DNA of 36,025 nucleotides from Priapulus caudatus (taxonomy: Eukaryota > Priapulida > Priapulimorpha > Priapulimorphida > Priapulidae): positions 534,751 to 570,775 of the forward strand of contig NW_014577204.1 of NCBI RefSeq assembly GCF_000485595.1. Direction: 5' to 3'. A program made the position numbers and the translations under genes. A model generated the notes under the pieces. It saw only the letters and a program-made list of their open reading frames with translations, was not told where the DNA came from and ran no database searches. The stretch's first letter is position 1. Every line of letters begins with the position of its first letter. This document shows, in pieces, positions 9,099-21,349 of this stretch.

Positions 9099-9690
9099 AT
9101 TTAAATAAAAAATATATTAATTAATTAAACTAGAACTATAGATCGATACCCGATCCCTGTGCGTTTTCGGACTAGTGGGCTTTCGGACTAGTGGGCTTTC
9201 GACTATTGCCTATTGGGCCGTCGGACTAGCGAGCAGTCACCCCCTATACTATAGTAATAGAAGTCTATAACTGCTAACTAGCCCGACAAGTCTGTGCCTG
9301 TGCGACTATATGTGTCTATACAAAGTGATTAGCAAGACCGTTTCTTGGAGGTAGGTGCTAACGTAACCCTGTGTGAACAGCGTGAAAGGCCCGAAAAAAT
9401 GGTTGTGTTGCTGTAACAGGCCTACCTCAAGGGTACCCTATCCTGTATTTGGGTTACATTATTGTATTTAGTGTTAGAGCAGCACAACAATTTTTAGATG
9501 GTGGTACGTAGTCCATGAAACGTCTTGAGCTGACGTTAGACGGGTTCGCGGCCCACTGCTCTCGGTGGCGGTCGTCGGCCGTCTAGATATGCGAGCTTCT
9601 GAGTGGTGCTGGCGGTGGGGACCAGTCTAGAGCCCACGTGTGATGTGGTTATCGCGTCCTCGTGTTGCTAACAGCAACAACAACGCCGCA
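9099..9690. other. Loop of the foldback element
   Basis: Not repeated in inverted form. AT-rich for 40 bases, then a 16-bp tandem TTTCGGACTAGTGGGC near 9164-9200 and a divergent further unit. No open frame of note. Confidence 0.6.
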
Positions 9691-10592
9691 TAGGCACACG
9701 GCGCGCACACACGCACACGCACACACACACACACACACGCACACACGCACACGCACACGCACACGCACACGCATATGCACACGGCGCGCGCACACGCAAA
9801 GGCGCACGCACACACACACGATCCTGCGACTGAGCGAAGGGCTATAGTACCAGTACGGCAGTTGGCAGTACGTACGTACGTACGTATGTCGTATTACGAG
9901 AGCCGAAACCCTCTAATATGAAGATGAAAATAACAACATTTACACAAAGAATTGCAATTATAGTGATATTATATGTTATATTAATGAGTAAAATGTGTGT
10001 TTTTCATGGAATATACATCAGAAAAACGCACTTACTACCGATCATAAACCAAAACAACTGGCGTTTGTTCTCTTGTTGACTCCGCACTAAGGGGAAGTGA
10101 CGTCACTCCGCCCCCACCAAATCTCGTAGCATCTCGGCCACCGCGAGTTTCATCGCAAATGAATTTGGAATGAAATGAAAAGTGAATTGAAATGAAAATG
10201 AAAATGAAAATGAGAATGAGAATGAAAATGAAAATGAAAAGAAAATGAGAATGAGATGAAAATGAAATATGAGAATGAAAATGAAAATGAAAATGAAAAT
10301 GAGAATGAGAGATGAGAATGAAATGAAAATGAGAATGAGAATGAGAATGAAAATGAAAATGAGAATGAATAATGAAAATGGAAAAAATGAATTGAAATGA
10401 AAATGAAAATGAAATGAAAATGGAAAGAATGGAAAATGAAAGATGAAAATTGAATAATGAAAATGAAAATGGAAATGAAAATGAAATGATTTGCGAATGA
10501 AATGAATTTGAATGAAAATGAATTGAAATAAATGAATTTGAAATAAAAATGAATTTGAAATAAAAATATCCGTAGCCATCTCGGCCACCATA
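9691..10592. repeat. Right arm of the foldback element
   Basis: Reverse complement of the left arm with small indels: CA/CGCA tract (9695-9825), (GTAC)n (9866-9888), CRE TGACGTCA at 10098-10105, AAAATG hexamer array (10140-10570), terminal motif ending at 10592. Confidence 0.85.
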
Positions 10593-11000
10593 CGTAGGCG
10601 GATGGTGGTCAGCAGGAATGGGTGATGAGGCGGTGTGGCACGCGTGGCTGGGCGCGCGCGCCTGCTCTCACGGCGTCGCTCTCAATGCTGTCTTTGTTGG
10701 CGGCGGCGCCTGGGTGGCCAGGTGGCCGGCACTTCCGCGAGGCGCTCTCCGCGGTGATGTCGGTTAGCTGCCAGCTCAGGCTGTGGCCGGACGACAGCAG
10801 CAATCATGGCTGTGCTGATGCTCGGCTAGCAGTTCTCCCTCTCTCGTCCTTTCTCTCTTTTCTCTCTCTTTCTCTCTCTCTTTCTCTCTTTCTCGCTCTC
10901 TCTCTCTCTCTCTTTCTCTCTCTCGTTCTCTCTTTCTCGCTCTCTCTCTTTCTCTCTCTTTGCCTCTCCCTCCTTTCCCCACCTCCTCTCTCGCTCCCCT
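10593..11000. repeat. Local duplication, copy 2, right part
   Basis: Resumes the match to copy 1 at GGATGGTGGTCAGCAGGAAT (equivalent to 2079 onward) and runs through a CT tract (10831-10965) to TTTGCCTCTCC...CCCCACCTC, after which the copies diverge. Confidence 0.85.
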
Positions 11001-11102
11001 TCTTCCTCCCTCCCCATTATCTTTCTCTCTCTGCTTAGAATTCCCTCGCCTCACGAGCGCTCGCTTGGCCTATTACTTACGCTAGCTAACACACTTATTA
11101 GC

Positions 11103-11148
<46 letters not shown>

Positions 11149-11153
11149 CTTAG
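11103..11153. repeat. (TTAG)n microsatellite
   Basis: About 12 near-perfect TAGT units. The tetramer differs from telomeric TTAGGG and is a simple microsatellite. Confidence 0.95.
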
Positions 11154-11822
11154 TTGCGAACACACTGGGTCAGGACGGTGGGTGGGGGTGCGTGGTGCAC
11201 GGTAGTGGTGGGTGGGAGTTCCTAAGGATGGGTTGGTGGGAGGGGATAGTGTCATTTTTGGACAAATATCGGAATCCCGATCCCCGCGACAGAAATGTCA
11301 TTTATGAAAACGTTTGGGCGGAGAGATCTGTTTCGTTAGATGTCGGAAAATTGTTTATTCTACCATATATATAATATAACCGATGCATTCGTCAGAGTTT
11401 GTTGTAGGATGTCGTCGTTATTGGATTTCTCGCGGATGTTTTAGAAGCTAGGGTGTAGCAAAGATTAGTACGTGCCTGTCGCATTAGCGCATCCGTGTGT
11501 GTGTGTGTACGTGCGTGCGTGCGTGCGTGCGTGCGTGCGTGTGCGTGCGTGCGTGTGTGCGTACGTGTGTTGTCGTAGCATCACAGATCTGGCGTTTATG
11601 GGTTAAGAATTCAGTTGCACGGCAGTGTAGTGTGTGGCTGACTAAGCTTTTGACATTGGCGCATGCATAGAGGTGCTCAGTTATTTAACCACGATCTTAC
11701 TGGAATGTAAATTTTGTCCTTTATTTTCAATTTTCTACGCAGATTTCGATCGGTTCCAGAAGTCCCTGGCTGCAGGGCAAGTTCGTTGATTCGCTCTGAC
11801 TTAGAGGGTCATTCGAATAGAA

Positions 11823-11865
<43 letters not shown>

Positions 11866-12200
11866 AGCGTGCGTGTGTGTGTGTGTGTGCGCGCGCGTGC
11901 GTGTATGTGTGCTAAGATTTGTGCTAGACGCGAATGTATTTTGTCGTTGTGTTGGGGCCTACTTTCTGTCCAGAAAGAAGGAGTGAAACGATGTTATGTG
12001 AACTAGGTCTTTGTTAAATTGTGTGTTACACATTATTGTTACACGTAACCCCCTCGAGCCCAGCTTACGCTGATTCCGCCTGCTTGTCTGTGTCGAGTGT
12101 TGACAGAAGTGCTGGATACGTAGCTAGGAATGGTATGTTCTAGATCCGAGAGTGGGTGGATGGACGGACGGTCGGACGGGTGGGTGGTTGCGATGAGCTC
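11154..12200. other. Non-coding DNA with two GTGC microsatellites
   Basis: Contains GTGC/GT tracts at 11498-11572 and 11823-11910. The rest shows no convincing exon. Confidence 0.6.
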
Positions 12201-12201
12201 A

Positions 12202-12397
12202 TAGGGTCTATGTCCCCCAGGGTACTGCCGGAACGTACCCTGGGTACGGCCCGGTATACCGGAACGTACCCTGGTAACTATTGGATATGGTTAGGGTTAG
12301 GGTTAGGGAGTAGGCGTAGGCGACTCCCTAGACTCGTTAGTGGAGTAGGCGAGGTACGGTCCAGCATATTAGATAGTACCTGGGGGACATAGACCCT
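12202..12397. mobile_element. Small foldback element with telomere-like core
   Basis: Left end AGGGTCTATGTCCCCCAGGG (from 12203) matches the reverse complement of the right end (12375-12397, one base shorter in the GGG run). CTCA flanks both sides (12198-12201 with one extra T, 12398-12401), a possible 4-bp target duplication. Inside are short inverted GGAACGTACCCTGG-type motifs and three TTAGGG units at 12289-12310. No coding frame. Confidence 0.7.
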
Positions 12398-13534
12398 CTC
12401 AGCTTTATAGTTGACGTACACGCGAGTGGGCGGGAGGCCGGGCGGCTGGTGAGCGGATAGATGGGTGGGTGGGTGCATGATGTACATTCTCCGCGGACAT
12501 CAAATACGGCCAGCCGTGATTAGGGTCAATAGTGCCTGCGCGTTAACGTGCACTCGTTTTTTTTCCAAAGTGGGCTGCCCTTCTTGCAAGATCAAGATCT
12601 GTCAGATAGGCGCGTCTGAGCACGTTGTCTTCACAGTCGCCTGCGTGCCGACGTGTAATCTAGCAGGCGCTCTACACAAATTCACAATGCGCGTGTCAAC
12701 GGTTGAAGCATCGACGCCAGACTTAGTAAAGTCGTTTGACGCGCTGACTTTATAAGGGGGTCTGTGCTTGAGCTAGCGCTGTACGCGTAGCTCGCACGCA
12801 CACAAACACGCACGCACGCCCGCACGCACGCACGCACACACGCACACACCTCCAGACAGTTCCTCGCATGCGTCTGTATGCGGCACGTAAGCCTGTCTTT
12901 TAGATGGGCAACAGTTGGATGTCAACCGACGGCTACCTAGATACGAACAACGCGTTGAAAATGGGGATTTCAGAACGCGGTCGGATTAAGGAATGTAGAA
13001 TACTTATTTTTTTAATTCGGCCAACGAGTTTTTCCGTGATCCGCGATTTATTTCGAACCTAGCCTTTCGGCTATCGTCGACCGAAAACAAGTCGGGGGGC
13101 ATTTCCTCGAAATATCGTGTAAACTCGTGTTCGTTTCTCTCGCGATGAATGGTGACTATTGTTCGCAAGGATATACGCGCCTGTCGTTCGAGGCACGCTC
13201 ACCTGTAAACACCTGCATACGTGTAAGCGTCACGCGTTGACACGATTGTCCGTCCCGTGACGGCGGACCGGTCAGTTGGCTGGACGTCCGTTTGTGAGGC
13301 GAGCAATTTTGCGAGCTTTAGTCGCTCGGTTGGCGAGCGCGGGGTTTTTTCAATCCGAAAATGAGCGGCTGGCTGTTCAGGTGCGAGGTAATTAGCATGC
13401 TTTGAAGTGTGAGTCGGTCGTCGGCTGCGTGTGCAGTTTCACACGTGTTATGCTAATTAGCGACGAGCTATGCGACTTCTTTATGACAAGGAATGCGCAC
13501 TTCCTCACGTGTGCTGTTTCTTTATCTCGCTCGC
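12398..13534. other. Non-coding DNA, no gene supported
   Basis: Includes a CGCA tract (12797-12848). A 96-codon frame at 12465-12755 is cysteine-containing but lacks recognisable motifs or splice context; I do not call it a gene. Confidence 0.55.
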
Positions 13535-13800
<266 letters not shown>

Positions 13801-15520
13801 CTCACACATACTCCCTCTCTCCTCTCTTTCTCTCTCCTTTATATATCTCTCTCCCACTCGCTACACGCCTCTTACTCACGCTCTCTCACGCATACTCCCC
13901 CTTTCTTCTCTCTTTCTATTCGCCTCCCCCCTCTATCCCCCCCCCCTCTCTCTCATGTGCCGCTCATCCTTCTCACACCTGCGTTGTCGAGCTATTCCCA
14001 GCTCAATATGATCGGCTTATTGCTTATATTACGCGTCATCGTCATCATAAGGTTGCTCCTGTGTCAGGAGTCGCTTGGATCTGCGGCGTTTCTTCCCGCC
14101 TAGCTTCCAACTGTGTGTTTACACAGTGATAAGCTGTCCGTGTGTATCGTTTCATCTCACGCGATGGGAGACGGTGACTATAACGCGTGGTATCACGACT
14201 TACCTATGCATCATTCTCTCGTCATTGGTTTTTTTTTTTTTGAATTAGTAGGCCTATATTGGTTTCGAAATATCGTCATATATGGATATTTCGCGATGTT
14301 TTAACTTTTATTTTGTGCCTTATTATTTAGAAAGAACTAATTACATATTTGATATAGACATTTACGTTCCATGTGAGGATTAAAGTACATAATAGTGATG
14401 TCGACGTAAGTAGGAATGAATTTCTAGACGTTTTTTTTGTAAATATGGGCAGCTTTGAAGTATTTTCTGACGTTTTGTGCAATATTCGACCAACTAGATG
14501 TTTTCTAAATGAAGGGTTTTCTGTTGTTTTCTCATATATCGATATCAGTTCAGTATGTATCGATACATCAACGGTTGATCAAAACTCGTGATGCGAGCGT
14601 TGCATTTTTAACGTATGGTGCAAGAAATCCATCTACTGTCAATACATTTTTTTATTTTTTTATCGTTCAATTTAAATTCATATCTTCTTTTTTCAATTGA
14701 TACTCGGGTATTTTTGTTATTACATTTACCAGATGACTACTCCATTGATAACATATAATCGTTATAAAACTAGTGAACGGATGTGTGTGGGTGGGGGCGT
14801 GTAGGTCCCATATTGTCACCCCTGCATACGGCTTGTCACGCGTGGTCACAGATTGACGGGACACACGAGGATGTTGTGACATTACGAGTGTTGCGGAGGG
14901 GTAATATATACCCCCGTAGGTTGAAATCGCTCGCAGGTGGCCGTAAAACACGGGCTGTCGCTTACAGCGTTGTTCCACCGGAGCAACACGCACACACACA
15001 AAAACGGACCAAGAATTTGCAAAGTACAGACCATCGTCGGTTTAACATCGATTCGGCTCACCTGTTTTTACGGGCATCGTTAGTTGGCGAACTCGGTCGT
15101 ACCTGCCTCTAGCTGCACCGTCTCTTTCTCCTATGTAATATAATATATGTTATATACCCGGTTGAGTTTGCTAACAAAGCCTCGCAGCGCGTGTAATTCG
15201 ACGGTTTATGCGACAGTTAACGTCGACGTGGGAGCGCTGGATGTACCTAGCGAACTGCGAGCCGTGATTGCTTTATGCTCGCCAATATCTGCGCGTGCTG
15301 TTATATTACACATCTTACAGCAACGCATACTGCGAGGAGCGCGGCGCGTCAGATGTACGAGCAGCAGTTTCCTGCCTCGTCGGTAAATGGATGTTTGCAC
15401 AAGGGAGACATTACTCCCTGCACCGGCCATAGGAAATCTCGGATCTCGCGCCTCGCGTTAACCTGCGAGAGGTGATGGTTTTTAAAAATTTAATGTATTT
15501 ATTAGTGTTAATTAAATTTA
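13801..15520. other. Non-coding DNA, no gene supported
   Basis: Pyrimidine-rich to 13970, then ordinary DNA with poly(T) and AT-rich patches (14220-14700). Frames of 60-110 codons occur on both strands (for example 14783-15112) but show no recognisable domain. Confidence 0.55.
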
Positions 15521-15521
15521 A

Positions 15522-15549
15522 TTAGGGTTAAGGTTAGGGTTAGGGTTAG
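15522..15549 (+). repeat. Interstitial telomere repeat (TTAGGG)
   Basis: Four to five TTAGGG-type units, one of them TTAAGG, directly upstream of the first 12-bp minisatellite block. Confidence 0.85.
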
Positions 15550-15589
15550 TCAGAAGAGGAGTCGAGGTTGGGAGTAATGGCTGCCCGGC

Positions 15590-15720
15590 GGCCATGTTGG
15601 CAGCTATGTTGGCAGCTAAATTGGCAGACATGTTGGCAGCCATGCTAGCAGCCATGTTGACAGCCATGTTGACAGCCAGGTTTAATGTTAGCAGGCATGT
15701 TGGCAGGTTGGCGTCACGTT
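15590..15720. repeat. 12-bp minisatellite (ATGTTGGCAGCC)n, short array
   Basis: About nine units, some degenerate. The unit order AGCTATG..., AGCTAAATTGGCAGACATG..., GCCATG also occurs at the end of the larger array (16323-16365), so one array seeded the other. Confidence 0.93.
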
Positions 15721-16075
15721 GATCGCGGTGAAACACGTGCTTAGAGAGAAAACGTATATTAGAAAAGATACTAGAGATATTACGAGTTCGCTATCGAATC
15801 GACGTAACCGTGAACTACCCAACTAACCCGCTGGTCACGAGCACCAATCTAAGGAAGCTCCGCACTTCTCCTTCCCAGGTTCTCGGTCTAGCATGTGTGA
15901 GGTAGTGTCACCTTAAGGGTAGCGTCGGGTCCCGTCGATAGATAACACGAACACAGTATTATAAAGCTACTTTTCGTGCGTTCTATTACACCACAGAATG
16001 TGCACTTTAACAGCCTAAACAAACACTCTACGATACTACACAGATGTGTACAAACACCGACCGAATCCGTAAGAC
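15721..16075. other. Spacer between minisatellite arrays
   Basis: No repeat and no supported exon. The open frame running from here into the array (start 15976) owes most of its length to the stop-free repeat. Confidence 0.6.
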
Positions 16076-16376
16076 ATGTTGGCAGCGATGTTGGCAGCCA
16101 TGGTGACAGCCATGTTGGCAGTCATGTTGGCAGCCATGTTGGCAGTCATGTTGGCAGCCATGTTGGCAGCCATGTTGGCAGCCATGTTGGCAGACATGTT
16201 GGCAGCGATGTTGGCAGTCATGTTGGCAGCCATGTTGGCAGCCATGTTGGCAGCCATGTTGACAGCCATGTTAGCAGCCATGTTGGCAGCCATGCTAGCA
16301 GCCATGTTGACAGCCATATTGGCAGCTATGTTGGCAGCTAAATTGGCAGACATGTTGGCAGCCATGTTAGCTGGAA
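16076..16376. repeat. 12-bp minisatellite (ATGTTGGCAGCC)n, main array
   Basis: About 25 units with variant bases (GCC/GTC/GAC, TTGG/TTGA). The unit length is a multiple of three, so two + frames (MLAA, HVGS) and one - frame (MAAN) stay open. Nothing indicates translation. Confidence 0.95.
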
Positions 16377-16834
16377 AAGGTACGTAACGTCTTTCATGCC
16401 CGCCCGGATATTTGACTAGAGAGTTTGCCCTGCTGTTTAAAGTGTGTTTGTGTAGACCTAACTGGTATTTGTATATGAAGTAGTTACGTCCATTGCGTGT
16501 GGAACTAGAACTAGAGGATTTGCGATACTAGGTGCGCCGATCTGGAGACGTCATGATAATGTGAGCTGCCGGGTGTCTTACCTGAGAGCTCGCAGAAAAG
16601 TGCTTTCTGTAGCGAATGCAGGTTTATACATTTCAGTCTTTACAATTTTACGATTGCAATTAATTACAGTTAATAAAATGTAGTTTAATTCTGTAATATA
16701 CAAACTATCTATGCAGCGCCCCCTTCCCACACTCAGGATATACTATAGTATATAGGATATATAGTAGATTGAGCCTATGAGCGAGAGCGCCATCTGTCGT
16801 GGAGTTTGCGTCCCGTCATGCTATACGAACTCCG
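16377..16834. other. Non-coding DNA with a dispersed repeat fragment
   Basis: The block at 16768-16810 (GAGCGAGAGCGCCATCTGTC followed by GTGGAGTTTG) recurs at 21624-21668 with a few base differences, so it belongs to a dispersed family. Otherwise featureless. Confidence 0.6.
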
Positions 16835-17060
16835 ACGGACCAATAACAGCACTTGATCTGCGTGCATCGTCCAATACCGCGCCATCTCTCGCTGGACGGT
16901 TGCGAACGCTCGCGTCGCTTACCGGTCACGCGGCCGCGCGAAGGAATGTCAACCATCTACGCCAGTTTGACTGCCCCCGATTTGCGTCTATTGCGTTACC
17001 TAGCGCGAGGGTTCGCCCGCGTGTATATATAAATCGCAGCGTGCGTAGCTCGAGGTGGTC
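16835..17060 (+). promoter_or_regulatory. Candidate polymerase II promoter
   Basis: Two CCAAT boxes (about 16838 and 16870) lie upstream of a TATA box, GTATATATAAAT (17023-17034), in CpG-rich DNA. A start would fall near 17055-17065. No convincing first exon follows; a frame at 16777-17094 spans the region instead. Motif match only. Confidence 0.35.
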
Positions 17061-17196
17061 TGTCGTGGTGATTTCGGCACCTACAGCCATATAACGTCGG
17101 TCATATATATGCGTGAGGCCCCGTGTGTTTGGTTCATTACGCGTGACCCGCACTGCTTGCTGCCGGTTCGTGATCATATCATTGCAGGCGCTCGGC

Positions 17197-17200
<4 letters not shown>

Positions 17201-17237
<37 letters not shown>
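17201..17237. repeat. (GA)n microsatellite
   Basis: Eighteen near-perfect GA units. Confidence 0.95.
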
Positions 17238-17239
<2 letters not shown>

Positions 17240-19080
17240 GACGGAGATATTCACCTCTTCTGGGGTACCAGAAATAACAATATCTATCAGGCGCTATGTT
17301 GCGGTACTGCGGCGATATAAAGTATAGAAATATTATACCATTCATGCATCAAAAACATTGGGCTCATTGATTTGCACTTGAACTTTTGGACATATGATTA
17401 CTATACAGTTACACCGTGAACAGTTTACAGAGTCAACAGGAACTGCGGTGGTGTCAGTGGCATTAAGCGTTGCCATTGATTTTCAGTGTAAAACCGTACA
17501 TTTAAATAATTGAATAAATTGCATTAATTTCAAAGTACAACTAAGATCTACTTGTGTTTTTAGAAAGTAAATGCGGCATAATTCCCAGCATTATTATAAG
17601 CGTCAGCACAGCAGCGCTACGCGTTATCTGGCACACCGTCTCGAATTCACAGCGCACGTCTCCTAACAGAAACTGTTTCTAGAAGATGTGATGTCACTCC
17701 AACGCCATTAACTCACATTGTTTCCTCGTAACAACGATGGACAAACCGTTCGTATTATCCGCACAGTAAAATTGATCGCAGTTATCCTTTGAAATATCTA
17801 ACGATGATTTAATACCGCGATTCAACAGACACAAGATACATCTCGCTTGCGATGTGGAATAGTTCCGTCCTGCGTAAAACTTTTTTATTCAGGGCCGGTG
17901 GTCTACTGGGGCAAAATAGACAACATTTAAGACGCAGTCGCATTAAGTTTATTGTAATAAATTATAAAATATCAAATTTAATCACGAATAGGACCCCGTT
18001 CATAGGTTAATGCTTTCCACACGGTATGCATGACAGACATTATCCCAAGAATTGACCCGGTTGATATACGTGTGACGGCAATGCGGAGAAATGGTAGAGA
18101 CATGCACATCCATATAACAAATGTTGTTATTTATAAAAGACGACATTGCGCTCACAGGTGTTTTTAGAACGCCATAGGTGTTGATTTCGACTGTTGTTTT
18201 GCTCTCTAATTTATCCCATCTCTCTATTTTCTCTCTTTCTCTCTCTACCTCACTCTCTTTTGTCTCTCTCTCCTCTCTCTTTTGTTATCGACGGTAAGTT
18301 CCTCTACTACCATGCGGCACCCGTTGTCCTGCAAAGTACAAACGCAACAGCCTTACACATTTAATTCGTGAACGGATACATGTAGTTATAGTACATGTGA
18401 AGTTTTCACTAAACGGTGTGTGTGCCTTGTAGCTAAACATTTTGGGCTTATATGTTTTTGCTTTATATCGATATAAGTTTGATCTATTCCCCCCTATTCG
18501 CCTTGACTTAACATAGTTAACGATAGCGAGCGGGGATTCGGCATGTGGAAAGCAGGCTCGTTGGTGATGATGCTTTCTCCCATTGCTCGATCATCAGCAG
18601 CAGTACAGAAGTCGATTTTGATCCACGTGACGGAACCGACGGTAAAAACTATTCCCGGCGTGCAAGCTCATGAAGTGTGCAGACATGACGACGATCGGAA
18701 CGAACGGTGGACGAACGAGATGAAGATGGCGACGCCGCGGCTTACGAGTTGTAAATAAACCTAATCCCTAGAGTGAATAATTGGTCATATGATACACTCC
18801 TGGTCTACTTTCGATTGAACGTTCCTCACTACACTGAAGAAGTGAATGTGATTTCATAATAATCCTGTAATACACAATGGTATTATACCTCACGTACAAT
18901 GATAAATGATCCGCATCAGAGCTAGTCGAGAGCCTAGACCACGCTAATCCCGGGCTAAATAACGCGCTAGTCCGGCCTAAGTTAGCCCCGCAACATAAAG
19001 GTATGGGCCAGGTCCGCTTCTAATTTTCTCTATTCTCTATTCTTTATAGATATATATGGATTTGAATTCGCTGCCGCCCA
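17238..19080. other. Non-coding DNA, no gene supported
   Basis: Single-copy in appearance with a CT-rich patch (18200-18285). A 71-codon frame at 18543-18758 has no recognisable domain. Confidence 0.55.
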
Positions 19081-19089
19081 CACCACCAT

Positions 19090-19090
<1 letters not shown>

Positions 19091-19122
<32 letters not shown>

Positions 19123-19171
19123 TTTTTTTTTTTTTTTTTTTTTTATTTTTTTTTTTTTTTTTTTTTTTTAT
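19091..19171. repeat. Poly(T) tract of about 80 bases
   Basis: Almost pure T with single A interruptions. It could be the poly(A) tail of a minus-strand retrocopy lying to the right (19172 onward) or a simple repeat. I found no target duplication. CAGCTTACAA-type short repeats follow at about 19231-19290. Confidence 0.85.
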
Positions 19172-19865
19172 TTTTGACAACACTTACCGCACTACAAATA
19201 GTTACTCCCGGCATTACCAACAACTGTACAACAGCTTACAATGAACTTATCAAGCAGCTTACAACAGCTTACAACAGCTACAAACACTTTTACAAACCAC
19301 AGCTTATCCTGCGCAGCTACCTCTAGAGTCCCTGATGCTCCCGAAATTACGACATGTTTGTGTCTTCTGCTGGCAGGTGGATTGAGCTTCAGATGCCTAA
19401 TTTGTTTTGCGACTCTCAATGTACAAAAAGTACTATTCCCAGGCCAGAGATAGCGTGATATATAAGTAGTATGTGGTCTCCGTAGCCCGCATATATACTA
19501 TATATAATATATATACGTATATATTATGATAGTATATATTATATATATACTATAATATATCTTATATACAATATCACATATTACACGCTGATCGTAGGGT
19601 ACAATCTACGATCGACACATACATCCTATTGTGGAACTGCATTACGACCATCAGGTCTTTGAGACGTGGTTCCAACGGGTATGTAGTAAGCCGACCACAA
19701 CCACGTCGCCTCCGAAACACCGAAACAGCAGCAGTCCGGATGGCTATCATGAGCCACGCAGACACGCGTGCCGCGACTCTTCGTCCGGAGCGGGACATCG
19801 CTGTCTGTAATGTGCGTCAACAACAAGATGCGACACGGAATCTAAACCACGGTTGATTCCTGGCG
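19172..19865. other. Non-coding DNA with an AT-rich block
   Basis: Includes (TATA)n-like DNA at 19490-19575. Frames up to 75 codons without domains. Confidence 0.5.
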
Positions 19866-20130
19866 TGCCGTGCGAGCGTATGCGTGCGTGCGAGCGGCGG
19901 CGGCGTGTGCTCGCTGCGTTGCAGGCGTGCGTGCTGAGCGTGCGTGCGAGGCGTGCGTGTGGAGCGTGCGAGCGTGCGTGCGAGCGCGCGTTAAGTGCTC
20001 TGTTCGTGCAGGCTGTGCGTGTGAGCAGAGCGTGCAAGGCGTGCGTGTGAGCGTGCGGTGCAGGCGTAGGTACGTAGCGAGCGTGCGGCGAGCGGGCGCG
20101 TGTGCTCGTGTTTGCAGGCGTGCGTCGTGA
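19866..20130. repeat. GCGTGC-rich low-complexity DNA
   Basis: Degenerate GTGC/GAGC units, about 70% G+C. The apparent peptides rich in Arg, Ala, Cys and Val come from the repeat. Confidence 0.8.
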
Positions 20131-20159
20131 GCGTTGGCGTGCTGTTCGTTGCTATGTAC

Positions 20160-20202
20160 GTGCGTGCGCGTTGTTGTGTGTGTGTGTGTGATGTGTTGTG
20201 TT

Positions 20203-20248
<46 letters not shown>

Positions 20249-20273
20249 GTATATATATCGGTATGTGTGTGTG

Positions 20274-20336
<63 letters not shown>

Positions 20337-20565
20337 CTAGATAGTACTAGAGCTACGTGCGTGCGTGCTTACGCGCGCGCGTGTGTGATGTGTTTGGTTT
20401 GCTCCTTGCTACCACGAGCAATCGACATCCACTGAAATACATTTATTTGCAATATGTAATCGTACATTTGCTATCCACTGGGTGGCGCTAGAGCCGCTGT
20501 GCGCTAGAAATTATTTGGGATGTTGGGATTTTCAACTATCACCCATGTATCACCATTGAATAACG
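20160..20565. repeat. Left arm of a large inverted repeat
   Basis: Reverse complement of 21690 to about 22160: GT microsatellite (20174-20335) with an internal ATATATA patch, then GTGC, then unique DNA through TTTCAACTATCACC (20530-20543). Differences are mainly single-base indels. Confidence 0.85.
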
Positions 20566-20585
20566 TCAATAAACCTGCTCACACG

Positions 20586-20703
20586 TATTTTCGTATCGCT
20601 CGCAGTCAAAATGTTGTCAGATTGTTTATGCTGGTGTGATACAGAAATAAATAAAATTAATAAACAATCGGACAACATTTTGACTGCGAGCGATACGAAA
20701 ATA
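20586..20703. mobile_element. 118-bp hairpin miniature element
   Basis: Arms 20586-20628 and 20661-20703 are 43 bases each with a single-base mismatch (TATTTTCGTATCGCTCGCAG outermost), around a 32-base loop. It is absent from the right arm of the surrounding inverted repeat, so it is probably an insertion. No clear target duplication. Confidence 0.8.
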
Positions 20704-20783
20704 CCAAACTGCATGCAGCGCCCCTTCGCACAACGTTCTCCGGAACGTAACGTTAATGATTACCGCTCCTGATCACTGATCTC

Positions 20784-21060
20784 TATAATATAGAGATAAT
20801 AATAATATATTATAATATAGATAATAATATAGATATATAATAGATATATAATATATAATATAGATATATATATAGATATAGATAATAGATCATAATATAT
20901 CATAGATAATAGATAATAGATAATAGATAATAGATAATAGATAATAGAATAATAGATAATAAGGATAATAGATAATTAGATATAGATAATATAGATAATA
21001 GATAATAGATATAATAGATATATAATAATAATATAGATTAATAAGTATAGATATTATAAT
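20784..21060. repeat. (ATAGATA/GATAAT)n AT-rich array
   Basis: Degenerate 6-7-base units, nearly G/C-free. Also missing from the right arm of the inverted repeat. Confidence 0.9.
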
Positions 21061-21349
21061 TAGAGCATAGAAATAATATATTATAAAATTCAGTGCTTCC
21101 TGAGCGTATACGGCCGCTAGGGCCCCTACTCAACCAGAATTGGGTGTTGCTATCCCACGGGCGTGGAAGGGAGGTGCACGTGAAAGTGACGATGACGTCC
21201 AAGAACGTAACGCCTAATCGTAACACTCACTCTCAACACCGAGAGAGTAACCACTGGGCAACGAAATATGTATGTGTCGGCCGCGCTAGTATATAGGCAT
21301 TGTGATCCACAAAAATTAATACTATGGTGTGGGGACAGATATCATGATG

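Larger units (their letters stand above)
8286..10592. mobile_element. 2.3-kb foldback element in duplication copy 2
   Basis: Ends are inverted copies: TATGGTGGCCGAGATGGCTA at 8286 and its reverse complement ending at 10592. Arms (8286 to about 9098, about 9690-10592) match in order: terminal motif, (CATTTT)n array, second copy of the terminal motif, CRE-containing block, unique stretch, (GTAC)n, then GT/GTGC tract. The inner loop (9099-9690) is not repeated. Copy 1 reads CGCTGTAC directly into GGATGGTGGTCAGCAGG (2073-2097), an empty site. Short GTA or GTAC repeats at the junctions may be a target duplication but are imperfect. No protein-coding frame is present, so it would be non-autonomous. 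Confidence 0.85.

Noticed and set aside
12465-12755. A 96-codon cysteine-containing frame
   Set aside because: No signal peptide, no recognisable cysteine framework, and frames of this length occur by chance here.
16036-16387. MLAA, HVGS and MAAN repeat peptides, tempting as a repeat protein
   Set aside because: Open on both strands because a 12-base unit without stops is a multiple of three; no flanking exon or signal.
19091-19450. A processed retrocopy marked by the poly(T) tract
   Set aside because: No recognisable protein on the minus strand to the right and no target duplication found.
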